Below, in pieces: positions 42,598-50,842 of a stretch of 64,000 bases of DNA (its first letter is position 1; every line of letters starts with the position of its first letter). A program made the position numbers and the translations under genes. The stretch lies in contig NZ_CP019427.1 in NCBI RefSeq assembly GCF_009834545.1, positions 1,589,001 through 1,653,000 of the forward strand, in the 5' to 3' direction. The notes beneath the pieces were generated by a model. The model searched no databases, had not been told where the DNA came from, and worked only from the letters and a program-made list of their open reading frames with translations. This DNA is from Pseudomonas sp. S04. GTDB taxonomy: Bacteria; Pseudomonadota; Gammaproteobacteria; Pseudomonadales; Pseudomonadaceae.

Positions 42598-43094
42598 TTG
42601 ACCTCGTCGTCGCTCCCCCAGTAGGCATTGAGCTTTTTTCGCAGCACCAGCAATGCGACTGTTTCAGCCAGTGCTGCATCCTTTCGGCGCAGCTCGCGCT
42701 CCAGTTCCCGAATCCGCTTTTTATCCTCCTTGGTCTCCCCAGCGATTCCTTTTTTCAGCGCTGAATGATTAGTACTGTTGGCAATGAAAGCTTTGCGCCA
42801 GCCATCAATTTGCTCAGGGAAAATACCGTTGCGACGGCAATACTCACTCAGCTCCAGCTCCGACAAAGCTGATGATTCGATGACTGCCATGAGCTTGGAT
42901 TCGGCAGACCAATTTTCAGGCGACTGCTTGTTTTCGGACAACTGGGAACCTCTGGCAGCAGCTTGCTTACGCCAATAATGAAGAGACATGTCGCTACAAC
43001 CTTCACGGCGCGCGACCTCCGACGCTGAAAGGCTCAGGGGCGGAAGCATCATTTTCAACAACGCAGCTTTGCGTTCTTCTGAATAGAAAGGCAT
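42594..43094 (-). CDS. IS3-family transposase OrfA (HTH subunit)
   Basis: The 166-residue protein has an N-terminal HTH (ASEVARREGCSDMSLHYWRK), a second HTH-like part (LSEYCRRNGIFPEQIDGWRK) and a leucine-zipper-like C-terminus (RIRELERELRRKDAALAETV), as in OrfA proteins of IS3 elements. It overlaps OrfB by 4 bp. Both frames are intact. Confidence 0.85.
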   Translation of the reverse strand: MPFYSEERKAALLKMMLPPLSLSASEVARREGCSDMSLHYWRKQAAARGSQLSENKQSPENWSAESKLMAVIESSALSELELSEYCRRNGIFPEQIDGWRKAFIANSTNHSALKKGIAGETKEDKKRIRELERELRRKDAALAETVALLVLRKKLNAYWGSDDEVN

Positions 43095-43185
43095 GACCTT
43101 ACTCTTGCCGCCCCCGGAATACTTTTAAAAAGCGGAGGACACGACAACTACCCTGACACCGGGGGCTAAGGCCGCCTCGCTTTGT

Positions 43186-43476
43186 TTTTGATCCTGGGCG
43201 CCCCGTTAACCACGCTGGCCGTACTTCGATATTGATTTGGGGGGTAAACCGGCAGGACGCCGGTTTAGCCGCACTGGGCCAGGGAGGGCCCATTGCGGCG
43301 GCCCCCCAAATCAATGTCGGAGTACGGGCATGCCGAGCCTAAGCGAGGCACCGAGTGGTGGGGAAAGAGCGTTTTGCTTACTTTTGCGCTGTTCAAAAGT
43401 GAGCCGCCGTCAGGCGGAACCATAGGAGGCCGTTACCGAAGAAATGGATATGTACTCGGACCAGGATCCAACATCC
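43186..43476 (-). repeat. Long palindromic intergenic repeat, copy B (inverted)
   Basis: The reverse complement of this block aligns with copy A along its length (shared GTACATATCCATTT, GGTAACGGCCTCCTATGGTT, CACCACTCGG, CCAGCGTGGTTAACGGGGCG). The central palindrome differs: here GATTTGGGGGG and CCCCCCAAATC arms enclose the core. It ends in a perfect hairpin ACCAGGATCCAACATCCTGG plus T at 43460-43480. Confidence 0.8.
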
Positions 43477-43598
43477 TGGTCGGCCCAGAGGTCACTACGC
43501 AAGCAGGTGCAACGTCGCACCACAGTTGTGTAGATACCTATGCCCATCGCTGGCGAGCCAAAAGCGGGCGTCAGCTCCCCAAAAAGGCGGAGCCGGGC

Positions 43599-44936
43599 TC
43601 AGGTGCTGGCTCCCGGTTCCAGTGGCAACTCCAGGCTGGCGATGAATCCGCCTTCTGGGTGATTGGCCAGGGTCAGGCTGCCACCGTGACGCTCGGCGGC
43701 GCGGCGGGCGATGGCCAGGCCCAGGCCATGGCCGGGGGCAGTCTGGCCGGGCGCGCGGTAGAAGGGTTCACCCAACTGCGCCAGATGCTCGGCGTCGACC
43801 CCGGGACCGTGGTCGCGCACGCTGAGCACGATACGTTCACCCTGGTGCCGGGCCAGGACTTCGATCGGCCGTCCGCTCGGGTTGAAGCGCTGGGCGTTAC
43901 GCAACAGATTGTCCAGAGCCCGCTCAATCATGGTCGGCCAGCCCTTGAGCTGCAGGTTTGGTTCGGCTTCGACCCGGATCTGCTGGTCCGGCGCAGCGAG
44001 CTTGGCATCGCGCTGCACGCTGCCCAACAACAGGTTGAGGTCCACTGTCTCGGCGCTGGCGTTATCGGCATCGACCCGCGCCAAAACCAGGATTTCACTG
44101 ATCAAGGCCTCCAGGCGGTCGCATTCGCGCGTCAGGCGCGGCCAGAGTTTTTCCCGCTCTTCGGGGCCGGCTCGTTCGGCCAGGGCCAGGGCGATGCGCA
44201 AGCGCGCCAGGGGCGAGCGCAGTTCGTGGGACACGTCACGCAGCAATTGCCGCTGGCTGCCGATCAGGCTCTGCAAGCGTGCGCCCATGCGGTTGAAGTC
44301 ATTGGCCAATACGCCGAATTCATCGCGCCGGTTGGCCAGGCGCGCCAGGCTGTTCTGCTGGTACGTGGTCTGGCCCAGGTCATGCACCGCGCCGCGCAAG
44401 CGGCTCAGGGGGCGGGTGATGGACAGCGTCACCAGCAGGCTGAAGAGGGTCAGCACTACCAGCGCAATACCCAGCGCGCTCAAGGGCCAAAGCAGGCTTT
44501 CGCGATGCCAGCTATCGAGCTCCGGGTGGGGGATGCGGTAGATCAGCAGGTAGGTTTCACCGGTTTTTGCGCTGGTGTACTCGGCGGTCAGGCGCCGCCA
44601 CGGCAGGTGCCGGTCGTTATTGTCGTTCTGCCGGGCCTCGAAGGCCGCCGCACGACGCGGAAAGGTACCGCGCACCACCGGGTCACCGCTTTCGTTGAGC
44701 ACCTGGACGTCGATGTGATAACGCCGTTTACGTTTTTCCAGCAGTGTTTGTGCGGCGTCCTCGCCGTTTTCCTCGTACAGCTGGGTCCACTGCTGCGCCA
44801 GGGTATTGAGACCGGGATGTCGACTGAGAATCCAGGCGTCCTGGTTCAGCATGTGCCCAAGCAGTATCGATAGCCCTGCTACCAGGGCGATGGCCAGCCA
44901 GAAACTGGCGAGAATGCGCCAGAACAATGAACGCAC
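43599..44936 (-). CDS. cpxA: CpxA-like sensor histidine kinase
   Basis: The 445-residue kinase has two membrane helices (about 8-28 and 155-175) flanking a periplasmic sensor of about 125 residues, then HAMP, the HisKA H-box (LRDVSHELRSPLARLRIAL) and HATPase motifs N (NLLRNAQRF), G1 (DHGPGVD) and G2 (GHGLGLAIARR). The order response regulator, Spy/CpxP-like protein, kinase on one strand matches PA3204-PA3206 of P. aeruginosa (Cpx-like). It probably senses envelope stress. The CpxP-like gene ends 67 bp upstream. Symbol by analogy; P. aeruginosa work also uses cpxS. Confidence 0.83.
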   Translation of the reverse strand: MRSLFWRILASFWLAIALVAGLSILLGHMLNQDAWILSRHPGLNTLAQQWTQLYEENGEDAAQTLLEKRKRRYHIDVQVLNESGDPVVRGTFPRRAAAFEARQNDNNDRHLPWRRLTAEYTSAKTGETYLLIYRIPHPELDSWHRESLLWPLSALGIALVVLTLFSLLVTLSITRPLSRLRGAVHDLGQTTYQQNSLARLANRRDEFGVLANDFNRMGARLQSLIGSQRQLLRDVSHELRSPLARLRIALALAERAGPEEREKLWPRLTRECDRLEALISEILVLARVDADNASAETVDLNLLLGSVQRDAKLAAPDQQIRVEAEPNLQLKGWPTMIERALDNLLRNAQRFNPSGRPIEVLARHQGERIVLSVRDHGPGVDAEHLAQLGEPFYRAPGQTAPGHGLGLAIARRAAERHGGSLTLANHPEGGFIASLELPLEPGAST

Positions 44937-45003
44937 GGGAAACCCTCAAACAAGGAAAGCCCAATGGCGGGGACCATTGGGCTGGGGGAATAACGCTAGA
45001 GCA

Positions 45004-45447
45004 TTATTGCGCTTTTTGCGGTTGTTGCGCTTTCCACGCCTGGAACTGTGCCCATTCGGCCTTGCGTTCGGCGCGCTTTTTCTGGATGGCGTCGAACTTC
45101 TGCTGCTGGTCAGGCTTGAGCAGCGCCCGGACCTCGGTTTCGGCTTTCTGGTGACGGGCGGCGATTTCGTCTTTCATGGCTTTCTGGTCGGCTGGTGACA
45201 GTTTTTCCAGGTATTTGTCGACCAGCTGCTTACGCTCGTGCATCTGCTCGCCCATGATCTTGCGGATCTGCTCGCGTTGTTCGCGGCTCAGGTCCAGCTG
45301 GCTGTAAGGGCCCTTGCCGTGATCGTGCATCTGAGCGCCGTGACGTGGGCTGTCCATCGGGCCCATCGGCCCCTGGCCTTCTGGCATGGCCATGGCAACG
45401 GTGGGCAGGGCGGCAGCGAACAGCACAGCGATAAGGGTCTTGCGCAT
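45004..45447 (-). CDS. Spy/CpxP-family periplasmic protein
   Basis: The 147-residue protein begins at ATG 45447 after AAGGAGATACACC, with a clean signal peptide (MRKTLIAVLFAAALPTVAMA). The mature part is helical and charged, with LTxxQ-type motifs (LDLSREQREQIRKIMGEQMH and ALLKPDQQQKFDAIQKKRAE), as in Spy and CpxP, which bind unfolded proteins and, for CpxP, damp CpxA signalling. It sits between the regulator and kinase genes and has its own CpxR-type box at 45530-45545, so it is likely both a target and a feedback element. Confidence 0.87.
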   Translation of the reverse strand: MRKTLIAVLFAAALPTVAMAMPEGQGPMGPMDSPRHGAQMHDHGKGPYSQLDLSREQREQIRKIMGEQMHERKQLVDKYLEKLSPADQKAMKDEIAARHQKAETEVRALLKPDQQQKFDAIQKKRAERKAEWAQFQAWKAQQPQKAQ

Positions 45448-45529
45448 GGTGTATCTCCTTGTCTCGTTCCCGGTGTGTTCCGGATGAGTGCAGATTACGC
45501 AGATCAAGGTCAGCGGCGGTCAGCGAAGC

Positions 45530-45545
45530 GTAAAGCTTGGGTAAA
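45530..45545 (+). promoter_or_regulatory. CpxR box upstream of the Spy/CpxP-like gene
   Basis: GTAAA at 45530-45534 and GTAAA at 45541-45545 form a direct repeat with a 6-bp spacer, matching the CpxR consensus GTAAA-N4-8-GTAAA. It lies about 83 bp before the start of the CpxP-like gene and after the regulator stop at 45589. Confidence 0.65.
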
Positions 45546-45588
45546 GACGGTCGCACGCGGTCCTGACATTGGCGCCGGCCTACTGAAC

Positions 45589-46266
45589 TCAGAGGCTGTA
45601 GTAATAACCGCGGCTGCGCAGGGCCACGATGCGCGGGCGGCCATCGGGGTGCGGGCCGATCTTCTTGCGTAGGTTGCTGACGTGCATGTCCAGGCTGCGG
45701 TCGTAGAGGGTCAGCTTGCGGCCGAGGGCGATCTGCGCCAGTTCCTGCTTGTCCAGCGGCTCGCCAGGCTGCTTGAGGAGGGCTTCGAGCAGGCGGCTTT
45801 CGGAGACGGTCAGGGTGTATTCCTGCAGGTCGATGCTGACCACGCCCCGCGCAGGGCTGAAGCACAGGTCGCCGAGTTCCACCTGGCTGGACACGGCCGT
45901 CGGGTGACTGCGGCGCAGTACGGCGCGCAGGCGGGCGGTCAATTCCCGGGGGTCGCAGGGCTTGGCCAGGTAATCGTCGGCCCCCAGCTCCAGGCCGAGG
46001 ATCCGGTCCAGCGGTTCGCCACGGGCCGAAAGCATCAGCACTGGCAGCTCGGGGTGGTCGTTGCGCAATTGCTTGAGCAGTTCCAGGCCGCTGCCGTCGG
46101 GTAGCATCACGTCCAGCACCACGGCCGCCGGCGCGAACTCGGCCAGGGCGCGGCGGGCGCTCAGTCCGTCGTGGCAGGCGCGCACGACAAAGCCTTCCTG
46201 GCTCAGCCAGCTACCGAGGAGCTCGCACAGCTCCTGGTCATCATCAATCAGTAACAGCTCGCTCAT
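45589..46266 (-). CDS. cpxR: CpxR-like OmpR-family response regulator
   Basis: The 225-residue protein has a receiver domain with the acidic pair DDD (8-10), phospho-acceptor Asp in VLDVMLPDG (about residue 52), Lys in YLAKPCDP (about 103), and an OmpR-type winged helix (LTLYDRSLDMHVSNLRKKIG, RGYYYSL). This is the E. coli CpxR layout. In P. aeruginosa the homologue PA3204 is reported to activate mexAB-oprM. It is first gene of the three-gene set; the CpxP-like gene follows 141 bp downstream with an internal CpxR box. Confidence 0.83.
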   Translation of the reverse strand: MSELLLIDDDQELCELLGSWLSQEGFVVRACHDGLSARRALAEFAPAAVVLDVMLPDGSGLELLKQLRNDHPELPVLMLSARGEPLDRILGLELGADDYLAKPCDPRELTARLRAVLRRSHPTAVSSQVELGDLCFSPARGVVSIDLQEYTLTVSESRLLEALLKQPGEPLDKQELAQIALGRKLTLYDRSLDMHVSNLRKKIGPHPDGRPRIVALRSRGYYYSL

Positions 46267-46491
46267 GACTTACTCAATTTAGCCATTGTCGATGTGGGGG
46301 GTGTCCATTCCTGGCAACGATATCGCAATGCAGGGCGGCGCGCGCGACTGGCATGCCACGACGAACCCGTGCGGCTGAGTGGTCAGCTGGACAGGGCGGG
46401 GTGAAAAACCTGAGGCGGGTGGGTTGAAACAAACATTGCGAGCACTATGGAGTGCGCGATGAACACAAGGTTCACCGCGCCGCCAGGCTTC

Positions 46492-46791
46492 TTAAGGCAG
46501 GACTTGCTTGAACGGCTTGACCAGGACGTTGGCGTAGACACCAGCGTCGATGTACGGGTCGGCATCGGCCCAGGCCTGGGCAGCTTCGAGGGAGGCGAAT
46601 TCGGCGACGATCAGGCTGCCGGTGAAACCTGCGGCGCCTGGGTCATTGCTGTCCACTGCCGGGTGCGGACCGGCCAGGACCACGCGGCCTTCGGCCTTGA
46701 GCTGTTGCAGACGCTCAAGGTGCGCAGGGCGGGCGGCCAGGCGAGCTTCCAGGGAGTTGGCGACGTCTGTGGCAATAATTGCGTAAAGCAT
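46492..46791 (-). CDS. YciI family protein
   Basis: The 99-residue protein is a single YciI domain: [20 protein letters not shown], then [22 protein letters not shown] and [23 protein letters not shown]. The His-Asp dyad of the family ([15 protein letters not shown]) is present. It is a ferredoxin-like dimer of unknown function, possibly enzymatic. Its ATG lies 1 bp after the yciB stop (TGACATG region), so translational coupling with yciB is likely. Confidence 0.87.
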   Translation of the reverse strand: MLYAIIATDVANSLEARLAARPAHLERLQQLKAEGRVVLAGPHPAVDSNDPGAAGFTGSLIVAEFASLEAAQAWADADPYIDAGVYANVLVKPFKQVLP

Positions 46792-46792
46792 G

Positions 46793-47389
46793 TCAGTCCT
46801 CGGTTTTTGGCGTAGTGGGATCGGCGTCGTGCAGGTGACGGGACAGGTAGATACCTTGCGCCACCAGGAACAGCAGGGTCATGCCCAGGCTGCCGAAGAC
46901 CTTGAAGTCGACCCAGATGCTCTGGAAGGTAAACGCGACGAACAGGTTGGCGGCCCCGCAGAACAGGAAAAAGCCGATCCAGGCGATGTTCAGGCGGGTC
47001 CACACCGCATCCGGCAGGGTCAGTGCGTGGCCCATGATGCGCTTGATCAGCAGTTGCTCGCCGATGAAGTGACTGCCGATAAACCCCAGGGCAAACAACC
47101 AGTTGACCACCGGCGCCTTCCACTTGAGGAAGGTTTCGCTGTGGAAGGCCAGGGTCAGGCTACCGAACACCAGGCAGGCGACGAGGGTCAGCCACTGGCT
47201 TTTTTCCAGTTTGCGCTGGGTGATGAACAAGGTGCCATAGACCACCAGGGAACTGACGATGAGCATCGCGGTGGCGCTGTAAATACCGCCTACAGTCAAT
47301 GGATAGCCGGCAATGTCGACGACCCGGGGGTCGATTTTGAAGACGATGAAAAACAGCAGGAGCGGGATGAAGTCGATGAATTGTTTCAC
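46793..47389 (-). CDS. yciB: Inner membrane septation protein A (YciB)
   Basis: The product is 198 residues from GTG 47389 ([20 protein letters not shown], the family start); the ORF continues upstream 13 codons without conservation. Five hydrophobic helices and the segments [20 protein letters not shown] and [20 protein letters not shown] are diagnostic of YciB/IspA. It is an inner-membrane protein linked to cell envelope and septation in Enterobacteria. It is followed directly by yciI. Confidence 0.9.
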   Translation of the reverse strand: MKQFIDFIPLLLFFIVFKIDPRVVDIAGYPLTVGGIYSATAMLIVSSLVVYGTLFITQRKLEKSQWLTLVACLVFGSLTLAFHSETFLKWKAPVVNWLFALGFIGSHFIGEQLLIKRIMGHALTLPDAVWTRLNIAWIGFFLFCGAANLFVAFTFQSIWVDFKVFGSLGMTLLFLVAQGIYLSRHLHDADPTTPKTED

Positions 47390-47475
47390 AGTGGCAGCCA
47401 GAAGCAGGATGTGGCGGCATAATAACAAACATATTGGGTCGCGATAGCGCCAGCTGATTTGAGGTTACACATCCT

Positions 47476-48339
47476 GTGAATGTTGATTTGCACTGCCATA
47501 GCACGGCCTCCGATGGCGCCCTGGCGCCCGCGGTACTGGTGGCGCGGGCGTTCGAGAAAGGCGTGCGAGTCCTGGCCCTGACCGACCACGATACCCTCGA
47601 AGGCCTCGACGAGGCCCGCGCTGCCGCACAAGCGCTGGGCATGCAGTTGGTCAACGGTGTCGAGTTGTCCTGCACCTGGGGGGGCGCCACCATTCATGTG
47701 CTGGGCTACGGCTTCGACGTCAATGCCCCGGCGCTGGTCGAGGCCATCGCCCGGCTGCATGACGGGCGCTGGCTGCGCTCTGAAGAAATCAGCCGCAAGC
47801 TGGAGCTCAAGGGCATGCCCGGGGCGCTGGAAGGTGCGCGGGCGATCCAGCAGGAACTCGGCGACAGTGGCAATGCCCCGGCCCGCCCGCACTTCGCCGA
47901 CTATCTGGTGCGCGCCGGCTACGTCAAGGACCGCGCCGAAGCGTTCCGCAAATGGCTGGGCGCGGGCAAGCTGGGGGACGTCAAGCAACACTGGCCGACG
48001 CTGGAGGAAACCGTCGCTACCCTGCGCGCCGCGGGTGCCTGGGTCAGTCTGGCCCATCCATGGCACTACGATTTCACCCGCAGTAAACGCCGGCGCCTGA
48101 TTGGCGACTATATTCAAGCGGGTGGTCACGCTATCGAAGTGGTCAACGGGCACCAACCGGCCGAGCAGGTCGGCAGCCTGGCCATTCTGGCGCGTGAGTT
48201 CGGTCTGCTGGTCAGTGCCGGCAGTGATTTCCATGGCCCCGGAGGCTGGTCCGAGATCGGCGAGTACCGCCCGCTCCCGGAGGATCTGCCACCGCTTTGG
48301 TGTCGATTCAAACATGACCCAATTATTGCCGCCGTCTGA
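47476..48339 (+). CDS. PHP-domain phosphoesterase (TrpH/RNase AM type)
   Basis: The 287-residue protein starts at GTG 47476 and opens with the PHP motif DLHCHSTASDG, then LTDHDTLEG, VELSCTW, LAHPWHYD and GSDFHGPGG, the full set of metal-binding histidines and aspartates. It matches E. coli YciV/TrpH (RNase AM), which removes nucleotides from 3',5'-bisphosphates and trims rRNA 5' ends. It leads a likely operon with yciO, scpA and scpB. It is divergent from yciB. Confidence 0.88.
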   Translation: MNVDLHCHSTASDGALAPAVLVARAFEKGVRVLALTDHDTLEGLDEARAAAQALGMQLVNGVELSCTWGGATIHVLGYGFDVNAPALVEAIARLHDGRWLRSEEISRKLELKGMPGALEGARAIQQELGDSGNAPARPHFADYLVRAGYVKDRAEAFRKWLGAGKLGDVKQHWPTLEETVATLRAAGAWVSLAHPWHYDFTRSKRRRLIGDYIQAGGHAIEVVNGHQPAEQVGSLAILAREFGLLVSAGSDFHGPGGWSEIGEYRPLPEDLPPLWCRFKHDPIIAAV

Positions 48340-48352
48340 ACAGGTAGAAAAT

Positions 48353-48982
48353 GTGAGTCAATTTTTCCAGATTCATCCGGAAAACCCGCAAGCGCGCCTG
48401 ATCAAACAGGCTGTCGAAATCATCCGCGCCGGCGGGGTGGTGATCTATCCCACCGACTCGTCCTACGCCATTGGCTGCCAGATCGGCGACAAGAACGCCG
48501 TAGAACGGGTGCGGCGCCTGCGCCAGCTGGACGACAAGCACAACTTTGCGCTGATCTGCAGCGACCTGTCGCAATTGGGGGTGTTCGCCAAGATCGACAC
48601 CGGCACCTTTCGCATCCTCAAGGCGCACCTGCCAGGCCCGTACACCTTCATTCTCAACGCCACCCGCGAGGTGCCGCGCCTGTTGCTGCACCCGAAAAAA
48701 CGCACCATCGGCCTGCGGGTGCCGAGTCATCCGATTGCCCTGGCCCTGCTCGAACAGCTGGGCGAGCCGCTGATGAGCGTGACCCTGATCATGCCCGGCG
48801 ACACCGATCCCTTGAGCGATCCCTACGAAATGCGCCAGTTGCTCGAGCATCAGGTCGACCTGATCATCGACGGCGGCTTTGGCGGCATCAAGGCCTCCAC
48901 GGTGATCAACCTGGCCGATGGCGAGCCAGAAGTGATCCGCGTCGGCTGCGGCGACCCGGCCCCGTTCATGGCCGAGGCCTGA
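48353..48982 (+). CDS. yciO: YciO/Sua5-family protein
   Basis: The 209-residue product is read from GTG 48353 (MSQFFQIHPENPQARLIKQA); ATG 48314 is an in-frame alternative that overlaps the preceding gene. It has the YrdC/Sua5 core (IRAGGVVIYPTDSSYAIGCQ, LRVPSHPIALALLEQLGEPL, VINLADGEPEVIRVGCGDP). YciO is a paralogue of the TsaC enzyme that makes threonylcarbamoyl-AMP for tRNA t6A; YciO's own role is unclear. scpA begins directly after its stop codon. Confidence 0.87.
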   Translation: MSQFFQIHPENPQARLIKQAVEIIRAGGVVIYPTDSSYAIGCQIGDKNAVERVRRLRQLDDKHNFALICSDLSQLGVFAKIDTGTFRILKAHLPGPYTFILNATREVPRLLLHPKKRTIGLRVPSHPIALALLEQLGEPLMSVTLIMPGDTDPLSDPYEMRQLLEHQVDLIIDGGFGGIKASTVINLADGEPEVIRVGCGDPAPFMAEA

Positions 48983-49801
48983 ATGTCGGTGGTGGAAACC
49001 GTCGACAGCCAGGCGGGCGCGCAGCAGGAACTGCCATTTGCCATGGTCTATGGCCAGGCGGTCATGGAAATGCCGCAGGACCTGTACATTCCGCCGGATG
49101 CCCTTGAGGTTTTCCTCGAGGCCTTCGAAGGTCCGCTCGACCTGTTGCTGTACTTGATCCGCAAACAGAACATCAACATCCTCGACATTCCGGTGGCGGA
49201 AATCACCCGGCAGTACATGGGCTACGTCGAGTTGATGCAGTCGGTGCGCCTGGAGCTGGCTGCCGAATACCTGGTGATGGCGGCCATGCTGGCCGAGATC
49301 AAATCGCGCATGCTGCTCCCGCGGTCGGCAGAGATCGAAGCGGAAGAAGACGACCCGCGCGCCGAACTGATCCGCCGCCTGCAGGAATACGAACGCTTCA
49401 AGGCAGCCGCCGAAGGCATCGATGGCCTGAGTCGGGTCGGTCGCGATGTGGTGGTGCCCAAGCTGGACGCCCCCGAGGCGCGGGCGCGCAAGCTGTTGCC
49501 GGAGGTCCGGCTCAGTGAGCTGTTGCTGTCCATGGCCGAAGTACTGCGCCGTGGCGACATGTTTGAAAGCCATCAGGTCAGCCGCGAGGCCCTGTCTACC
49601 CGCGAGCGTATGAGCGATGTGCTGGAGCGGCTCAAGGGTGGCGGTTTTGTGCCCTTTGTCGAGCTGTTCACCGCTGAAGAAGGACGCCTGGGTGTGGTCG
49701 TGACCTTTATGGCGATCCTCGAACTGGTCAAGGAATCCCTGGTCGAGCTGGTGCAGAATGAGCCCTTTGCGGCTATCCATGTGCGGGCGCGAGCCGAATA
49801 A
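48983..49801 (+). CDS. scpA: Segregation and condensation protein A
   Basis: The 272-residue protein has the ScpA kleisin pattern: FEGPLDLLLYLIRKQNINIL near residue 50, AAEYLVMAAMLAEIKSRMLL near 95, and a C-terminal winged helix with VVTFMAILELVKESLVEL. ScpA bridges SMC and ScpB in the condensin-like complex. The N-terminal 40 residues are a variable extension. The ATG at 48983 immediately follows the yciO stop, indicating tight coupling; scpB follows after 12 bp. Confidence 0.92.
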   Translation: MSVVETVDSQAGAQQELPFAMVYGQAVMEMPQDLYIPPDALEVFLEAFEGPLDLLLYLIRKQNINILDIPVAEITRQYMGYVELMQSVRLELAAEYLVMAAMLAEIKSRMLLPRSAEIEAEEDDPRAELIRRLQEYERFKAAAEGIDGLSRVGRDVVVPKLDAPEARARKLLPEVRLSELLLSMAEVLRRGDMFESHQVSREALSTRERMSDVLERLKGGGFVPFVELFTAEEGRLGVVVTFMAILELVKESLVELVQNEPFAAIHVRARAE

Positions 49802-49813
49802 CGAGCAAAATCC

Positions 49814-50755
49814 ATGAATCTGAGTGAACCCCGCGAGCTGGCGCCACTGCTTGAAGCCTTTCTGTTGGCCTCGGGAAAACCGCAATCGATGGAGCGCCTG
49901 TTCGAGCTCTTCGAAGAAGGCGAGCGTCCGGAACCGCCGGTCTTCAAGAAGGCCCTGGCGATCCTGGGCAAGTCCTGCGAGGGCCGCGCCTTTGAGTTGA
50001 AGGAAGTCGCCTCGGGCTACCGCCTGCAAATTCGCGAAAAGTTCTCGCCCTGGGTCGGCCGCCTGTGGGAAGAGCGCCCGCAGCGCTACTCGCGGGCCAT
50101 GCTGGAGACCATGGCGCTGATTGCCTATCGCCAGCCGATCACCCGTGGCGAGATCGAAGATGTGCGGGGGGTCGCGGTCAACAGCAACATCGTCAAGACC
50201 CTGCTGGAGCGCGAGTGGATCAGGATCGTCGGCTACCGCGAAGTTCCCGGGCGACCGGCGATGTTCGCCACCACCAAGGCCTTTCTCGACCATTTCAACC
50301 TGCAGAACCTCGACGATCTGCCGCCCCTGGCCGAGCTGCGTGAGCTGGAGCCCGAGCCGATGCTCGAGTTCGACGACGCCCCGGTTCCGCCCAGCCTGCA
50401 AGCGCTGGCCGACGCCAGTGCCGAGCCGGAAGAGCCGAAGGATGAAACCAGTTTCCATAGCCTGTTGCTGGAACTGGACTCGATGGAGGAGGGGATCAAG
50501 ACCGACTTCGACGACCTGCTGCGCGATGGTGAGCCCGGCGAGGGGCCGGTGACGGACGAGGTCGCGCCTGAAGCCGAGCCAGAGCCAGAGCCAGAGCTAG
50601 AGCCCGACATCCTCGGTGTTGCCGAGGCCCGGGAAAAACTCCTGGCAGCGGTCGCCGCCCTGGAACCGCCGCCGCCCGAGCTGAGCGATGAAGAAGCCGA
50701 AGCCCGGGCGCTGGCCCAAGCCATCGAGGCCGAACGCCGTCAGTTCGAGGATTGA
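49814..50755 (+). CDS. scpB: Segregation and condensation protein B
   Basis: The 313-residue protein has the two winged-helix domains of ScpB in the first 190 residues (SGKPQSMERLFELFEEGERP, YSRAMLETMALIAYRQPITR, VFATTKAFLDHF-type region). An extended acidic tail follows, including an EPEPEPELEPD run near residue 258, and is much longer than in typical ScpB (about 200 residues). Tails like this are usual in Pseudomonas. ScpB dimers bind ScpA. It ends just before the repeat block hit by the IS4 element. Confidence 0.9.
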   Translation: MNLSEPRELAPLLEAFLLASGKPQSMERLFELFEEGERPEPPVFKKALAILGKSCEGRAFELKEVASGYRLQIREKFSPWVGRLWEERPQRYSRAMLETMALIAYRQPITRGEIEDVRGVAVNSNIVKTLLEREWIRIVGYREVPGRPAMFATTKAFLDHFNLQNLDDLPPLAELRELEPEPMLEFDDAPVPPSLQALADASAEPEEPKDETSFHSLLLELDSMEEGIKTDFDDLLRDGEPGEGPVTDEVAPEAEPEPEPELEPDILGVAEAREKLLAAVAALEPPPPELSDEEAEARALAQAIEAERRQFED

Positions 50756-50792
50756 CACATCTCGCTACGATCTTTTGATCCTGGTTTTTGGG

Positions 50793-50842
50793 GGTATATC
50801 CGTTGCTGCGGTAACGGCGGCTTAGGGTTTCGCCCTTACGGC
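50793..50842 (+). repeat. Long intergenic repeat, copy C, left part (split by IS4 element)
   Basis: This segment (GTATATCCGTTGCTGCGGTA, then GGGTTTCGCCCTTACGGC) is the 5' part of the same repeat class as copies A and B. Its last 11 bp (GCCCTTACGGC, 50832-50842) are the left copy of the IS4 target duplication. Confidence 0.75.

Larger units (their letters stand above)
41517..43152 (-). mobile_element. IS3-family insertion sequence
   Basis: The element has 15-bp perfect terminal inverted repeats, GGTAGTTGTCGTGTC at 41517-41531 and its complement at 43138-43152, extendable with mismatches, and carries two overlapping transposase frames. Total length is 1,636 bp. The flanks (CAA left, CTG right) show no target duplication, suggesting later rearrangement. 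The left end also holds a hairpin, GTTGTCGTG (41521-41529) paired with CACGACAAC (41554-41562), just after the transposase stop. Confidence 0.85.

Noticed and set aside
48323..50458. 711-codon antisense ORF across yciO, scpA and scpB
   Set aside because: It spans three well-supported genes on the other strand and encodes a His/Gln-rich, domain-free sequence typical of shadow frames in GC-rich DNA.
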